DNA from: CAZEYT01 sp964516295
Lineage (GTDB): Bacteria; Verrucomicrobiota; Verrucomicrobiia; Chthoniobacterales; Terrimicrobiaceae
Length of the DNA: 31,142 bases
NCBI GenBank assembly: GCA_964516295.1
Contig: CAZEYT010000033.1
Span: 1-31,142 of the forward strand
Direction: 5' to 3'
The notes beneath the pieces were generated by a model. It searched no databases. It was not told the origin of the DNA and was given only the letters and a program-made list of their open reading frames with translations. Shown piece after piece: positions 7,027 through 15,520 of this stretch; positions within the stretch are counted from its first letter, which is position 1, and every line of letters begins with the position of its first letter. The translations under genes were made by a program, and so were the position numbers.

Positions 7027-8427
7027 ATGGACGAATGCGATTTTGTCGTGGTCGGCGGCGGCAGCGCCGGGTATGCGGCGGCCCGTACGGCGGTGCTCGC
7101 CGGCTTGCGAACCGCAGTGATCGAAGGCGGTCGCGAGGTCGGCGGGCTTTGCATCCTTCGTGGCTGCATGCCAAGCAAAACCCTGCTGGAGTCATCGCAC
7201 CGCTTCCGCGTCCTGGAACGGGCCGGAGAATTCGGACTGCGCGCGGAAGCCATCGGATTCGATGTTCCCGAGATCGTCGCCCGAAAACGCCGTCTCATTG
7301 GCGAGTTTGCGGACTACCGCCGGGATCAACTGACCTCGGGAAAATTCGAGTTCATCCGCGGCCGCGCGGCGTTTGAGAATCCCAACGAAGTGACGGTCGA
7401 GCTCCTCGGGGGTGGGACACGAAGCGTCCGCTCCAAGACCTTTCTGCTGTCCACCGGCTCGGTCATTTCGCGGCCGCCGATTCCGGGACTGGATGAGATT
7501 CCCGCTCTGGACAGCGACGAGATTTTGGAGCTCGAGCGTCTGCCGTCTTCTCTGATCGTGCTCGGGGCCGGCCCCGTGGCTTTGGAAATGGCCTCCTATG
7601 CCGCCGCGCTTCGCACCCGCGTGACGATCATCCAAAGGAGTCCGCAGATCCTCAGTGGAAGCGATCCCGACTGTGCCGCGGCTCTGGCGAATGCGATGCG
7701 CGCCGAGGGCATCGAGATCTTTGCCAGAACGAAAATCCATCGCTTGGAAAAGACCGCCTCCGGCGTGCGGGCGGTCTTTGAATTCGAAGGGACCGAGCAC
7801 ACGGTCGAAGCCGAGGCCATTCTCAACGCCCTCGGCCGGGAGCCGGCCACGGCCGGTTTCGAGGCGCTGGATCTGCGCTACGCCGGACGCCGCGTCGAAG
7901 TCGCTCCCACGCAGCAAACGTCCCGGCCGAACATTTTTGCCGCGGGTGATCTCTGTGGCCCGCTTGAGGTCGTTCACACCGCCATTCAACAAGGCGAAGT
8001 CGCCGCTCGAAATGCCGCCCGTTGGATCCGGGGTGAAGCGGACGGTTGGGAAGAAATCGACCACCGGCTCAAGCTTCTCGCCGTCTTCTCCGAGCCTCAA
8101 TTTGCCACGGTCGGAGCCACCGAACGCGAACTCCACGATCAGGGCATCCCCTTTCGAACGGCCTCGTATCCGTTCGCCGACCATGGAAAATCCATCGTCA
8201 TGGGCGAGACGGCGGGATTTGTGAAACTGACTGTCCACGCCGCGACCGGCGAGATCGTTGGCGGCAGCGTCGTCGGACCGGAGGCCTCGGAGTTGATTCA
8301 TGAAGTGGTCGTGGCGATGCATTTTCGGGCCACCGCCCGCCAGTTTCTCTCGATTCCGCATTATCACCCGACCCTCTCGGAAATCTGGACTTACCCGGCG
8401 GAAGAATTGGCCGATGCCGGAGATTGA
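7027..8427 (+). CDS. Class I pyridine nucleotide-disulfide oxidoreductase (dihydrolipoamide dehydrogenase / mercuric-reductase-like)
   Basis: 466 residues, the normal family length. FAD-binding motif VVGGGSAGYAAA is at the N-terminus. The redox-active cysteine pair is GLCILRGCMPSK (C42 and C47). The NAD(P)-binding motif GAGPVALEMASY is mid-protein, the second FAD motif (NIFAAGDLCG) follows, and the C-terminal dimerisation domain carries the catalytic His-Glu pair in HPTLSE (H447/E452). It uses NAD(P)H and FAD to reduce or oxidise a disulfide substrate. No 2-oxo-acid dehydrogenase or mer genes are adjacent, so the true substrate is undetermined. A purine-rich GAGG lies just before the ATG. The gene is followed at 39 bases by the bactofilin gene and could be co-transcribed. 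Confidence 0.9.
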   Translation: MDECDFVVVGGGSAGYAAARTAVLAGLRTAVIEGGREVGGLCILRGCMPSKTLLESSHRFRVLERAGEFGLRAEAIGFDVPEIVARKRRLIGEFADYRRDQLTSGKFEFIRGRAAFENPNEVTVELLGGGTRSVRSKTFLLSTGSVISRPPIPGLDEIPALDSDEILELERLPSSLIVLGAGPVALEMASYAAALRTRVTIIQRSPQILSGSDPDCAAALANAMRAEGIEIFARTKIHRLEKTASGVRAVFEFEGTEHTVEAEAILNALGREPATAGFEALDLRYAGRRVEVAPTQQTSRPNIFAAGDLCGPLEVVHTAIQQGEVAARNAARWIRGEADGWEEIDHRLKLLAVFSEPQFATVGATERELHDQGIPFRTASYPFADHGKSIVMGETAGFVKLTVHAATGEIVGGSVVGPEASELIHEVVVAMHFRATARQFLSIPHYHPTLSEIWTYPAEELADAGD

Positions 8428-8466
8428 CCTCCTGCGTGGGATGTTTACTTTGGTCAAACCACAGCC

Positions 8467-8904
8467 ATGAATTTGAACAATCTGACCAGCTTTTCCCCTG
8501 AACCCTCGTCCGCCAAAAACATTCTTGCCGGTGACGTCGAAGTTACCGGGACACTGAAATTCGAAAACGAGTTGATCTTTGACGGTCGGCTCGACGGTGA
8601 GATCATCTCCGAAGGCGTGCTCACGCTTGGAAAAAATGCCCAGGTCAAAGGCGAGATCATGACGAAAGCCGTGACCGTCCATGGCACCGTGAATGGCAAC
8701 ATCACCGTCACCGAGAAATGCGAACTCAAGGCCAGTTCGCAGCTCAATGGCGATCTCAAGGCGATGCGGATTATCATCGAAGAAGGAGCGACCTTCATCG
8801 GTAAATCCGAGGTCACTCCGGCCAAGGCTTCCCCGTCCGCCCGAGCAGTGACGCCGGCCGCGGAGCCGACCCGCAAATCGCAGGCTGCCGAGTCGGCGGC
8901 CTGA
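8467..8904 (+). CDS. Bactofilin (polymer-forming cytoskeletal protein)
   Basis: 145 residues. A short flexible N-terminus is followed by the bactofilin right-handed beta-helix (about residues 18-118), with the typical alternating pattern ILAGDVEVTGTLKFEN, DGRLDGEIISEGVLTLG, KGEIMTKAVTVHGTVNGN and GDLKAMRIIIEEGATFIG. The tail is Ala/Pro-rich. Bactofilins self-assemble without nucleotide into filaments under the membrane and act in cell shape or in placing envelope machinery. It lies 7 bases before a second bactofilin-type gene, so the two are very likely one operon. Confidence 0.92.
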   Translation: MNLNNLTSFSPEPSSAKNILAGDVEVTGTLKFENELIFDGRLDGEIISEGVLTLGKNAQVKGEIMTKAVTVHGTVNGNITVTEKCELKASSQLNGDLKAMRIIIEEGATFIGKSEVTPAKASPSARAVTPAAEPTRKSQAAESAA

Positions 8905-8911
8905 GCCGTCG

Positions 8912-9700
8912 ATGTTCTCGGGCACGAAGAAAAAGCCGTTTCAGTGTCCGAAGTGCGCGTTTGTCCAGCTGGAGCCGCCGCACCTCATCTCGACGTATTG
9001 TCGCGCTTGCGGGGATTACTATGAAGTCCCGCGGGTCTCCGGCGCCTCCAAGCCGTCGGTTCTTCCCGGCCTGCCGCTGACAAAGCAAAGTAGGCGAGAT
9101 GTCGTTTGCCACCGCTGCGGCACGACCCACTCGACCTCGCGCAAGACGCGGATCACGATGTGTCCGGGATGCAATGCCTCCATCTCGCTCGAGGATGAGG
9201 AATTTCTCGGCCCTGCTTCCCGCCCGGTGGACACCCGCGGGCACCTCCACGTCGGCCCCCAAGGCTGTCTCACCAGCTCGTGGATTATCTGCGGCACGGC
9301 GCGCATCGAGGGACGTGTCTCCGGCAAGCTGCTTGGAGAAGGGGAGGTTGTCCTCGCGGCCCGGCAACTGCTCGTCTGCCATGTGACGGCGCCGTCGGTG
9401 GTGATCGACAAACACGCCCGCACATCCCTCCCGGTGCCGGTTTGCTCGGATGCACTCATTGTTCGTGGCCACCTCGCCGCGCCGATCCGTTGCCGGGGGC
9501 GCGTCCATGTTATGCGGGGCGGACGCCTCACCGGCGAAGTGCATGCCCGTTCCGTCGCCGTGGAACGCGGCGGCGTTCTGGAAGGCGATTGCTTTGTCGA
9601 TCCGGGACAGCCGGAAGAACTGGCGCAGGAGATTCTCGAGCTCCGTCAGCGACGGGCCTTCAGTCCGCTCATGCCCGGCGATCCCAGTCTCGCGACCTGA
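8912..9700 (+). CDS. Zinc-ribbon / bactofilin fusion protein
   Basis: 262 residues. Two zinc-ribbon-like units come first: CPKC with CRAC at about residues 13-36, and CHRC with CPGC at about 66-90. After a linker, residues about 105-235 show the bactofilin beta-helix pattern (GHLHVGPQGCLTSSWIICG, IEGRVSGKLLGEGEVVLAA, VRGHLAAPIRCRGRVHV, LTGEVHARSVAVERGGVLEG). The C-terminus is a short helical segment. The metal sites suggest binding of protein or nucleic acid by the cytoskeletal polymer; that is inference. The stop codon sits in a CCTGATCAGG palindrome directly against the stop of the convergent TPR gene. Confidence 0.82.
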   Translation: MFSGTKKKPFQCPKCAFVQLEPPHLISTYCRACGDYYEVPRVSGASKPSVLPGLPLTKQSRRDVVCHRCGTTHSTSRKTRITMCPGCNASISLEDEEFLGPASRPVDTRGHLHVGPQGCLTSSWIICGTARIEGRVSGKLLGEGEVVLAARQLLVCHVTAPSVVIDKHARTSLPVPVCSDALIVRGHLAAPIRCRGRVHVMRGGRLTGEVHARSVAVERGGVLEGDCFVDPGQPEELAQEILELRQRRAFSPLMPGDPSLAT

Positions 9701-10345
9701 TCAGGGTGTCGGCGCGAGTTTCTCGAGGCGTTCCAACTGCGCGCCGGCGAGCCGGGCCACGGTGGAATCCGGATGCGCCGACTGCAGGGCTTCCAAAACA
9801 CGACGGGCCTCCTCCCTCCGGAAGTCCCGGAGAAAGATCTCCGCTTCGCTGTAGGCGGCGAAGGGGGCAGCGTAGGATTTCGGGTAGCGCTCGATGACCT
9901 CGCGATAGGCCGCCATTGCTTCCTCGGCTTTTCCCTCGGCGTCGAGGTTTTGTCCGACACCGAACAGGGCACCGCCGGCGAGCGGATGGTTGGGGAAAAC
10001 GTCCAGAAACTTGCGAAAGGTCGCCGTGGATTCCTGAAGCGTGCCGTTCGTCCGCTGCACATCCGCCAGACGGAAATAGGCGTCCGCCGCGGGCATCGAA
10101 CGGGGATACTTTTCGATGACGGCCGACCACGCCGCGGCGTCGTTGGCCTCGGCCAACATCTTGCGGGCCGCGGCATCCGTCGCCGATGACGAAAGATACC
10201 ATCCGCCAATGGCGAGGCCGATCAGGATCAACGCGGCGGCACCGCCGAGGATCTTGGTTTTGTGACGGTGCCAGAAGAGCTCCCATTCGAGCTCATCAGT
10301 TTCGAGGACGGGACCTTCGGGCGTCGGGGATTTAGGGTCGGCCAT
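9701..10345 (-). CDS. Membrane-anchored tetratricopeptide-repeat protein
   Basis: 214 residues. An acidic N-terminal tail of about 30 residues precedes one transmembrane helix (about residues 32-52, ILGGAAALILIGLAIGGWYL), which places the C-terminal part outside the cytoplasm. Residues about 60-210 hold TPR units: AAWSAVIEKYPRSMPAADAY, FRKFLDVFPNHPLAGGALF, AAYREVIERYPKSYAAPF and VLEALQSAHPDSTVARLA. The layout resembles YfgM/BamD-like periplasmic TPR proteins, which act as chaperones or scaffolds for envelope protein assembly. The start lies 8 bases after the stop of the cysteine synthase gene, so it is the second gene of that operon. Confidence 0.85.
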   Translation of the reverse strand: MADPKSPTPEGPVLETDELEWELFWHRHKTKILGGAAALILIGLAIGGWYLSSSATDAAARKMLAEANDAAAWSAVIEKYPRSMPAADAYFRLADVQRTNGTLQESTATFRKFLDVFPNHPLAGGALFGVGQNLDAEGKAEEAMAAYREVIERYPKSYAAPFAAYSEAEIFLRDFRREEARRVLEALQSAHPDSTVARLAGAQLERLEKLAPTP

Positions 10346-10353
10346 GGGAAAAA

Positions 10354-11337
10354 TCAGCCTCCCACCTCGGCGCGGGCGGCCTCGGCCAGGGCGGTGCTCA
10401 GATAACGTTCACCGGTCGAGCAGGCGACCGTAACAATCAATTTCCCGGCGTTTTCGGGACGCTTGGCGAGCTCGATGGCCGCGTGGACATTGGCCCCGGA
10501 ACTGATGCCGGCGAGAATGCCCTCTTCCTTGGCGAGTCGGCGGGCCATCGCAAAGGCATCGTCATTGCTTACCTGAACACACTCGGTGATCTGGGCTTCA
10601 CCGTCCGCTCCCTTGAGATGGAGGTTGTTCGGAACAAATCCCGCGCCGGTGCCTTGGATCTTGTGCGGACCGGGTTTCACCGGCTGACCGGCAAGCGTCT
10701 GGGAAATGACCGGGGAGTCTTTTGGCTCAACGGCGATCGCTTGGAAGGACGGCTTGCGTTTCTTGATGACTTCCACACAGCCGGAGATCGTTCCGCCGGT
10801 TCCCACGGCCGAAACAAGGATGTCGACCTTCCCGTCGGTATCTTCCCAAATCTCCTCGGCGGTCGTCTTTTGATGGATTTCCGGGTTGGCTGGATTGTTG
10901 AATTGCTGCGGCATCCACGCGCCGGGGGTTTCTTGGACGATCGATTCAGCGCGCGCGATGGCTCCTTTCATTCCCTCGGCTCCCGGGGTGAGGACGAGCT
11001 TGGCTCCCAGCATGGCGAGAAGAGTCCGGCGCTCGACGCTCATCGTTTCGGGCATCGTGAGGATGAGTTTGTAGCCCTTCGCGGCGGCGACAAATGCCAG
11101 AGCGATGCCGGTGTTTCCGCTGGTGGGTTCGACAATGACCGTGTCGGGCTTGAGGAGACCCTTCTTCTCAGCGTCTTCGATCATGGCCATGCCAATGCGG
11201 TCCTTGACGCTTCCGAGCGGGTTGAAAAATTCGCACTTCACCGCAATGGTTGCGGGAAGTCCGGCGGTGATCCGATTCAGCTTTACGAGCGGCGTGTGGC
11301 CGACCGTCTCGACGATGTTGTTGTAGATTTTGCCCAT
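10354..11337 (-). CDS. cysK: Cysteine synthase A (O-acetylserine sulfhydrylase)
   Basis: 327 residues, close to the usual length. The start is the ATG at 11337 (MGKIYNNIVETVGHTPLVKL), where family similarity begins; the upstream in-frame extension is shadow sequence. The PLP-binding lysine is K45 in GSVKDRIG. The substrate loop is PTSGNTG (71-77), the phosphate-binding loop is VGTGGTISG, and the C-terminal SSGAN motif is present. The enzyme makes L-cysteine from O-acetylserine and sulfide, with PLP, in the cytosol. It leads a two-gene operon with the TPR protein. The 161 bases before it are shared with the divergent transporter gene. Confidence 0.95.
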   Translation of the reverse strand: MGKIYNNIVETVGHTPLVKLNRITAGLPATIAVKCEFFNPLGSVKDRIGMAMIEDAEKKGLLKPDTVIVEPTSGNTGIALAFVAAAKGYKLILTMPETMSVERRTLLAMLGAKLVLTPGAEGMKGAIARAESIVQETPGAWMPQQFNNPANPEIHQKTTAEEIWEDTDGKVDILVSAVGTGGTISGCVEVIKKRKPSFQAIAVEPKDSPVISQTLAGQPVKPGPHKIQGTGAGFVPNNLHLKGADGEAQITECVQVSNDDAFAMARRLAKEEGILAGISSGANVHAAIELAKRPENAGKLIVTVACSTGERYLSTALAEAARAEVGG

Positions 11338-11498
11338 GGGAGACAAGGATTGAACGGTCGAAGCTACACAGCCGCCCCGCGGCCCGCAACGCGATTTTCC
11401 GCACCCGGGCGCCGGAGGGCGCGAATTTACAGCGGCCTTCGCGGCTGATACACAGGAGGGCACCCCGCCGGTGTTCGTTCCGGACGGAAGGCTATCTG
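11338..11498. promoter_or_regulatory. Divergent intergenic region between cysK and the AEC transporter
   Basis: 161 bases between two divergent genes, so it must hold promoters for both. I could not pick out a confident -10/-35 pair or operator. Confidence 0.4.
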
Positions 11499-12449
11499 AT
11501 GGAGACCATTTTTCACACGCTTTCGCCGATCTTGCTCATTGTGGCGCTTGGCTTCGGGCTGGCCCGCATTCGTTTTCTCGGGGGCGAGTTTATGGCGGAC
11601 CTCAACAAACTCGCTTTCTGGATCGCCCTGCCGGCCCTGTTGTTTCGGTCGGTCGCGCATGCCGAACGTCCGGGCCCGCAAACGCTTCATCTTTTCGGGC
11701 TGATGGTTCTGGTGACATTGATCGGGGCCGGCGCGGGCTGGCTGGCGGCGATTCTGCTCCGACAGCCGCGCGCAGCGCATGGAACGCTTTCCCAGGCGGC
11801 CTTCCGCGGGAATCTGGCCTATGTCGGCATTCCGGTCCTGTCCTACGTAGTGGCCGACGCCGCCAGCAGACGCGAAACGTTCGCCTCGGCGGTGATCGTG
11901 ATGACCGCCCTCATGGCCGTTTATAATATCCTGGCGGTTCTCGTGCTTCAGGCCAGTCAGCATCAATTTTCCTGGAAAAGCCTCGGACCGGCACTAAAGA
12001 CGATTGTCACGAATCCGCTTTTGCTCGCGGGTCTGGCCGGGCTCCCGCTCGGGCTCACGCAGACACCGCTGCCCTTGTTTTTGGATCGGACTCTGGAGGC
12101 GCTCGGCGGTGCGGCGGTGCCGATTGCGCTTCTGTGCATCGGCGGAGCGCTGGCAACGCCGGGAGCCCGTGCGCCCCGGACGGCGGTTTTTTCGGCCGCG
12201 CTTCTGAAAACCGCCGCCCTGCCCGCTTTGGTCTGGTTTCTGGCACCGGTTTTTCAATTGCACGCGGCGGAATTTCAGGTCGCACTCGTCCTGGCCGCCT
12301 CGCCGACGGCGGCCGCATCGTATGTCATGGCCGTGCAAATGCAGGGCGACGAGGCGCTGGCCGGACGGGCGATTGTGCTGAGCACCTTGCTGGCCGGGGT
12401 CTCGTTGCCGGTCGTTTTGTGGCTCTCGAAAGTTCCTCTGCCTCAGTGA
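11499..12449 (+). CDS. AEC (auxin efflux carrier) family transporter
   Basis: 316 residues, strongly hydrophobic, with about ten predicted transmembrane helices arranged as two halves. Family-like segments are ILLIVALGFGLAR at the N-terminus, LNKLAFWIALPALLFRSVA, the Ala/Gly-rich RGNLAYVGIPVLSYVV (helix-break region), IALLCIGGALA, and a C-terminal ALVLAASPTAAASYVMAVQM followed by GRAIVLSTLLAGVSLPVVLW. AEC proteins of bacteria move small organic acids such as malate; the substrate here is not readable. Its last 7 bases overlap the 3' end of dnaE2 on the other strand, with no room for separate terminators. Confidence 0.88.
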   Translation: METIFHTLSPILLIVALGFGLARIRFLGGEFMADLNKLAFWIALPALLFRSVAHAERPGPQTLHLFGLMVLVTLIGAGAGWLAAILLRQPRAAHGTLSQAAFRGNLAYVGIPVLSYVVADAASRRETFASAVIVMTALMAVYNILAVLVLQASQHQFSWKSLGPALKTIVTNPLLLAGLAGLPLGLTQTPLPLFLDRTLEALGGAAVPIALLCIGGALATPGARAPRTAVFSAALLKTAALPALVWFLAPVFQLHAAEFQVALVLAASPTAAASYVMAVQMQGDEALAGRAIVLSTLLAGVSLPVVLWLSKVPLPQ

Positions 12450-15400
12450 AAATCATGCGAGGCCGTGGCGGGCCACTCGCGCCCGTCGTGAAGCCGTGAA
12501 ACTCTCGCCGCCTGCACATGCGCCGTCCCCTCGCGGAGTTGCAAACGGCCGCCGATGCGCAAGAACCGTTCCTGCGTTACCAGCAGCCGGTGGCGCTCGA
12601 AAAAGCCGGGCAGGAGGATGGCATTGGCGATGCCGGTTTCGTCTTCGAGGCTGAGAAAAACCACGCCCTTGCCGGTACCCGGCCGCTGCCGACAGATGAC
12701 CATGCCGGCGATTTCGACCTGTGAGCCGTCGGCCAAATCGAAAAGCCCCGCGGCGGGAACGATGTCGCCAAGGCTCTCCCGCATCAACGCCATCGGATGC
12801 GGGCCGGTGGTCACGCCGGTGCCGGAGTAGTCCGCCTGCAATCGTGCGGAGGGATCCATCGCAGGCAGCGGCCCCGCGGCCTCCGGCGCGAAGAGGGGGA
12901 GTTCATCGAATGTGGCGGGAGCCTCGACTTTCCAGAGCCCGTCGCGACGGTGGGCGACGAGTCCGTTGAGCGCGCCGATTCTGGCGAGGGTCCGGAGAAC
13001 GGGTTTTTCCATGGGCACGCGGCGGCGAAAATCCTCCAGCGAATCAAACGCCCGCCGCCTGCGCTCCGCAACCAGCCGGTCGGCTGTCTTTTGTTCCAAC
13101 CCGCGCACCAGACAAAATCCGAGCCGGAGCGTCGTGTCGTCCTCGACCGTACATGGCCAGTCCGACTCGCTCACCAACACCGGCCGCACACGGAGGCCGC
13201 GCGATTTGGCATCCCGCACCAACGTGGCGGAACTGTAAAAGCCCATCGGCTGATTGTTGAGAAGCCCGCAATAGAACTCCACCGTCCGATGCACCTTGAG
13301 CCAGCAGCTCGCATAGGCGATGAGCGCAAAGCTGATCGCATGGCTCTCGGGAAATCCATAGACTGCGAACGATTGCACCGAGGCCACAATGCGGTCGCAC
13401 ACATCCGACGCGACGCCGCGCGTGCGCATGCCCTCGCGGAGTTTCACGCACACTTTTTCCATGCGTTCCTGCGAACGGTGGAAGCTCAGCGCGCGCCGCA
13501 ATTCCTCGGCTTCGCTCCCGCTGAAATCCGCCATCACCATCGCTATTTTTAAGAGCTGTTCCTGAAAAAGCGGAATGCCCAGCGTTCGCTCGAGCACGGG
13601 TTTCAGGCGGTCATCAAAATACGTCACGGGCTCCAGGCCGTCGCGCCGGGCGAGGTAGGGATGCACCATCTGGCCCTGCACCGGACCGGGGCGGATGAGT
13701 GCGACTTCGACGACGACATCATAGAAACACCGCGGCTTCAATCGCGGCAGCGTCGCCATCTGGGCACGGCTCTCAACCTGGAATGTTCCGATCGTGTCGG
13801 CTTTTTGGAGCAATTCATAAGTACCGGGATCGTCTTTCGGAATGGTGGAGAGTTCCACCGGCCGCCCGCGTTCGCGGCAAAGTTCCAGCGTGTCCTGGAG
13901 CGACGCCATCATGCCGAGGCCGAGGAGGTCCACTTTGATAATCCCGAGATCTTCGCAATCGTCCTTGTCCCACTGGGCGACGACCCGGCCGGGCATGGTG
14001 GCATTTTCGAGCGGGACGATCGAGGAAAGCTCATGCTGACAAATAATCATGCCGCCGGAATGCTGACCCAGGTGGCGCGGGAGCCCATGAATCTGCCGGT
14101 AAAGGTCCGCCGCCGCGCGGGCCTGCGGGTGGTCGGGGCCGATGCCGGAGCGGGCGAGCTGGGATTCGAGCTCGAGCGTGTGCGGAAAGTCGCCATACGC
14201 AAACAGGCTCGAAAACCGGCCGATCATCTCTTCCGGAAGCTCCAGCACCTTGCCAATCTCCCGCATGGCACTGCGGCCGCGATAGGTGATGACATTCGCC
14301 GTCATCGCCGCGCCATGGCGTCCGTACCGGCGATAGACTTCCTGGATGACCTGTTCGCGCCGTTGCCCGCTTGGCAGGTCGAGATCGATGTCCGGCCAGG
14401 ATTTCCGTCCCTCGCTCAGGAAACGTTCGAACAAAAGCTGGCACGCGATCGGATCGCAGGCCGTGATGCCGAGGCTGTAACAAACCGCGCTGTTCGCGGC
14501 GCTCCCGCGGCCCTGCACAAGAATGGCATTCTCGGTGCAGAAATTCACGAGATCCCAGACGATGAGAAAATACCCCGAGAAGCCGAGGCGGGCGATGAGA
14601 TCGAGTTCGAAATTCAGCTGCTGCAAAACGCGGGGGGCAAGGTGCCCGTAGCGCGCGCGGGCTCCGGCAAACGTCACTTTCCGCAAAAACGAATCCATCG
14701 ACTCGCCGGTTGGCACGGCAAATTTCGGGAATTCGTAGCCGAGATTTTCCAGCGTGAATTCGATACGCTCCGCCACGCGCCCGGTATTGTCGACGGCCGC
14801 CGGGAAATCGGGAAAAAGCGCGCGCATTTCTGCCTCGGATTTGAGATGGCGCTCGCCATTCGGAGCCAGAAGCCGCCCGGCCCGGGGCAGGGTTGTGTGA
14901 TGCCGGAGACACGTAAAAACATCCTGCACGCGGCGGCGGTGCCGTTCATGGACGGCCACGTTGTTGGTGGCGATGACGAGCAATCCGCGGGCTTCGGCGG
15001 CGTGCCGAACAAACGTCTGCCGGCGTTCTTCGCCGCGCACGTGGTGACGCCCGATCTCGGCAAAAACGCGGTCACGTCCGAAGAGGTGCACCGCCCGCGC
15101 GAGCCGGTCGCGCGAGACCGCGGGCCGGTCGGGATCCAGCATCCCCTCGGCATCTCCGGTGAGGGCAAAGAGCCCGTCGGAAAAGTTCGCGAGTTCCTCC
15201 CAACCAATGGCGCAGCGGGTTTTCGTGCCGCGCAATTTGGCACGTGTGAGAAGTCCGGAGAGATTCCGGTATCCGGTGCGCGTGGCGACCAGCACCGGAA
15301 GCACGCAACCGTCCTCCATCGTGAGCTCGGCGCCCACGATCGGCCGCAGGCCGTGTTCGCGCGCGGCGGAGAAAAGACGGGGCGCGCTGTAGAGCCCGTC

Positions 15401-15520
15401 CCGGTCACAGAGGGCGAGTCCGCCGATCCCGAGCGCCGCGGCGCGGGCGGCCAGTTCGCCGGGCTGCGAGGCCCCGCGCAGGAAGCTGAACGCGCTCCGG
15501 GCATGAAGCTCAAAGAACAT
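12443..15520 (-). CDS. dnaE2: Error-prone DNA polymerase DnaE2 / ImuC
   Basis: 1025 residues, typical of DnaE2. The ATG at 15520 (MFFELHARSAFSFLRGAS) is used because it overlaps the imuB stop and begins directly with the PHP domain; the longer frame is shadow. The PHP domain spans about residues 1-250. The polymerase active site carries PDIDLDLPSG (two catalytic Asp) and the third Asp in IIKVDLLGLGMM. Finger and helix-hairpin regions and an OB-fold with GMVICRQRPGTGKGVVFLSLEDETG close the protein. It copies past DNA lesions together with ImuA and ImuB and causes damage-induced mutation. It is the third gene of the operon. Confidence 0.95.
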   Translation of the reverse strand: MFFELHARSAFSFLRGASQPGELAARAAALGIGGLALCDRDGLYSAPRLFSAAREHGLRPIVGAELTMEDGCVLPVLVATRTGYRNLSGLLTRAKLRGTKTRCAIGWEELANFSDGLFALTGDAEGMLDPDRPAVSRDRLARAVHLFGRDRVFAEIGRHHVRGEERRQTFVRHAAEARGLLVIATNNVAVHERHRRRVQDVFTCLRHHTTLPRAGRLLAPNGERHLKSEAEMRALFPDFPAAVDNTGRVAERIEFTLENLGYEFPKFAVPTGESMDSFLRKVTFAGARARYGHLAPRVLQQLNFELDLIARLGFSGYFLIVWDLVNFCTENAILVQGRGSAANSAVCYSLGITACDPIACQLLFERFLSEGRKSWPDIDLDLPSGQRREQVIQEVYRRYGRHGAAMTANVITYRGRSAMREIGKVLELPEEMIGRFSSLFAYGDFPHTLELESQLARSGIGPDHPQARAAADLYRQIHGLPRHLGQHSGGMIICQHELSSIVPLENATMPGRVVAQWDKDDCEDLGIIKVDLLGLGMMASLQDTLELCRERGRPVELSTIPKDDPGTYELLQKADTIGTFQVESRAQMATLPRLKPRCFYDVVVEVALIRPGPVQGQMVHPYLARRDGLEPVTYFDDRLKPVLERTLGIPLFQEQLLKIAMVMADFSGSEAEELRRALSFHRSQERMEKVCVKLREGMRTRGVASDVCDRIVASVQSFAVYGFPESHAISFALIAYASCWLKVHRTVEFYCGLLNNQPMGFYSSATLVRDAKSRGLRVRPVLVSESDWPCTVEDDTTLRLGFCLVRGLEQKTADRLVAERRRRAFDSLEDFRRRVPMEKPVLRTLARIGALNGLVAHRRDGLWKVEAPATFDELPLFAPEAAGPLPAMDPSARLQADYSGTGVTTGPHPMALMRESLGDIVPAAGLFDLADGSQVEIAGMVICRQRPGTGKGVVFLSLEDETGIANAILLPGFFERHRLLVTQERFLRIGGRLQLREGTAHVQAARVSRLHDGREWPATASHDFH

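Noticed and set aside
7192..8925. A 577-residue minus-strand frame opposite the flavoprotein and bactofilin
   Set aside because: Antisense to two well-recognised genes and without any recognisable domain.
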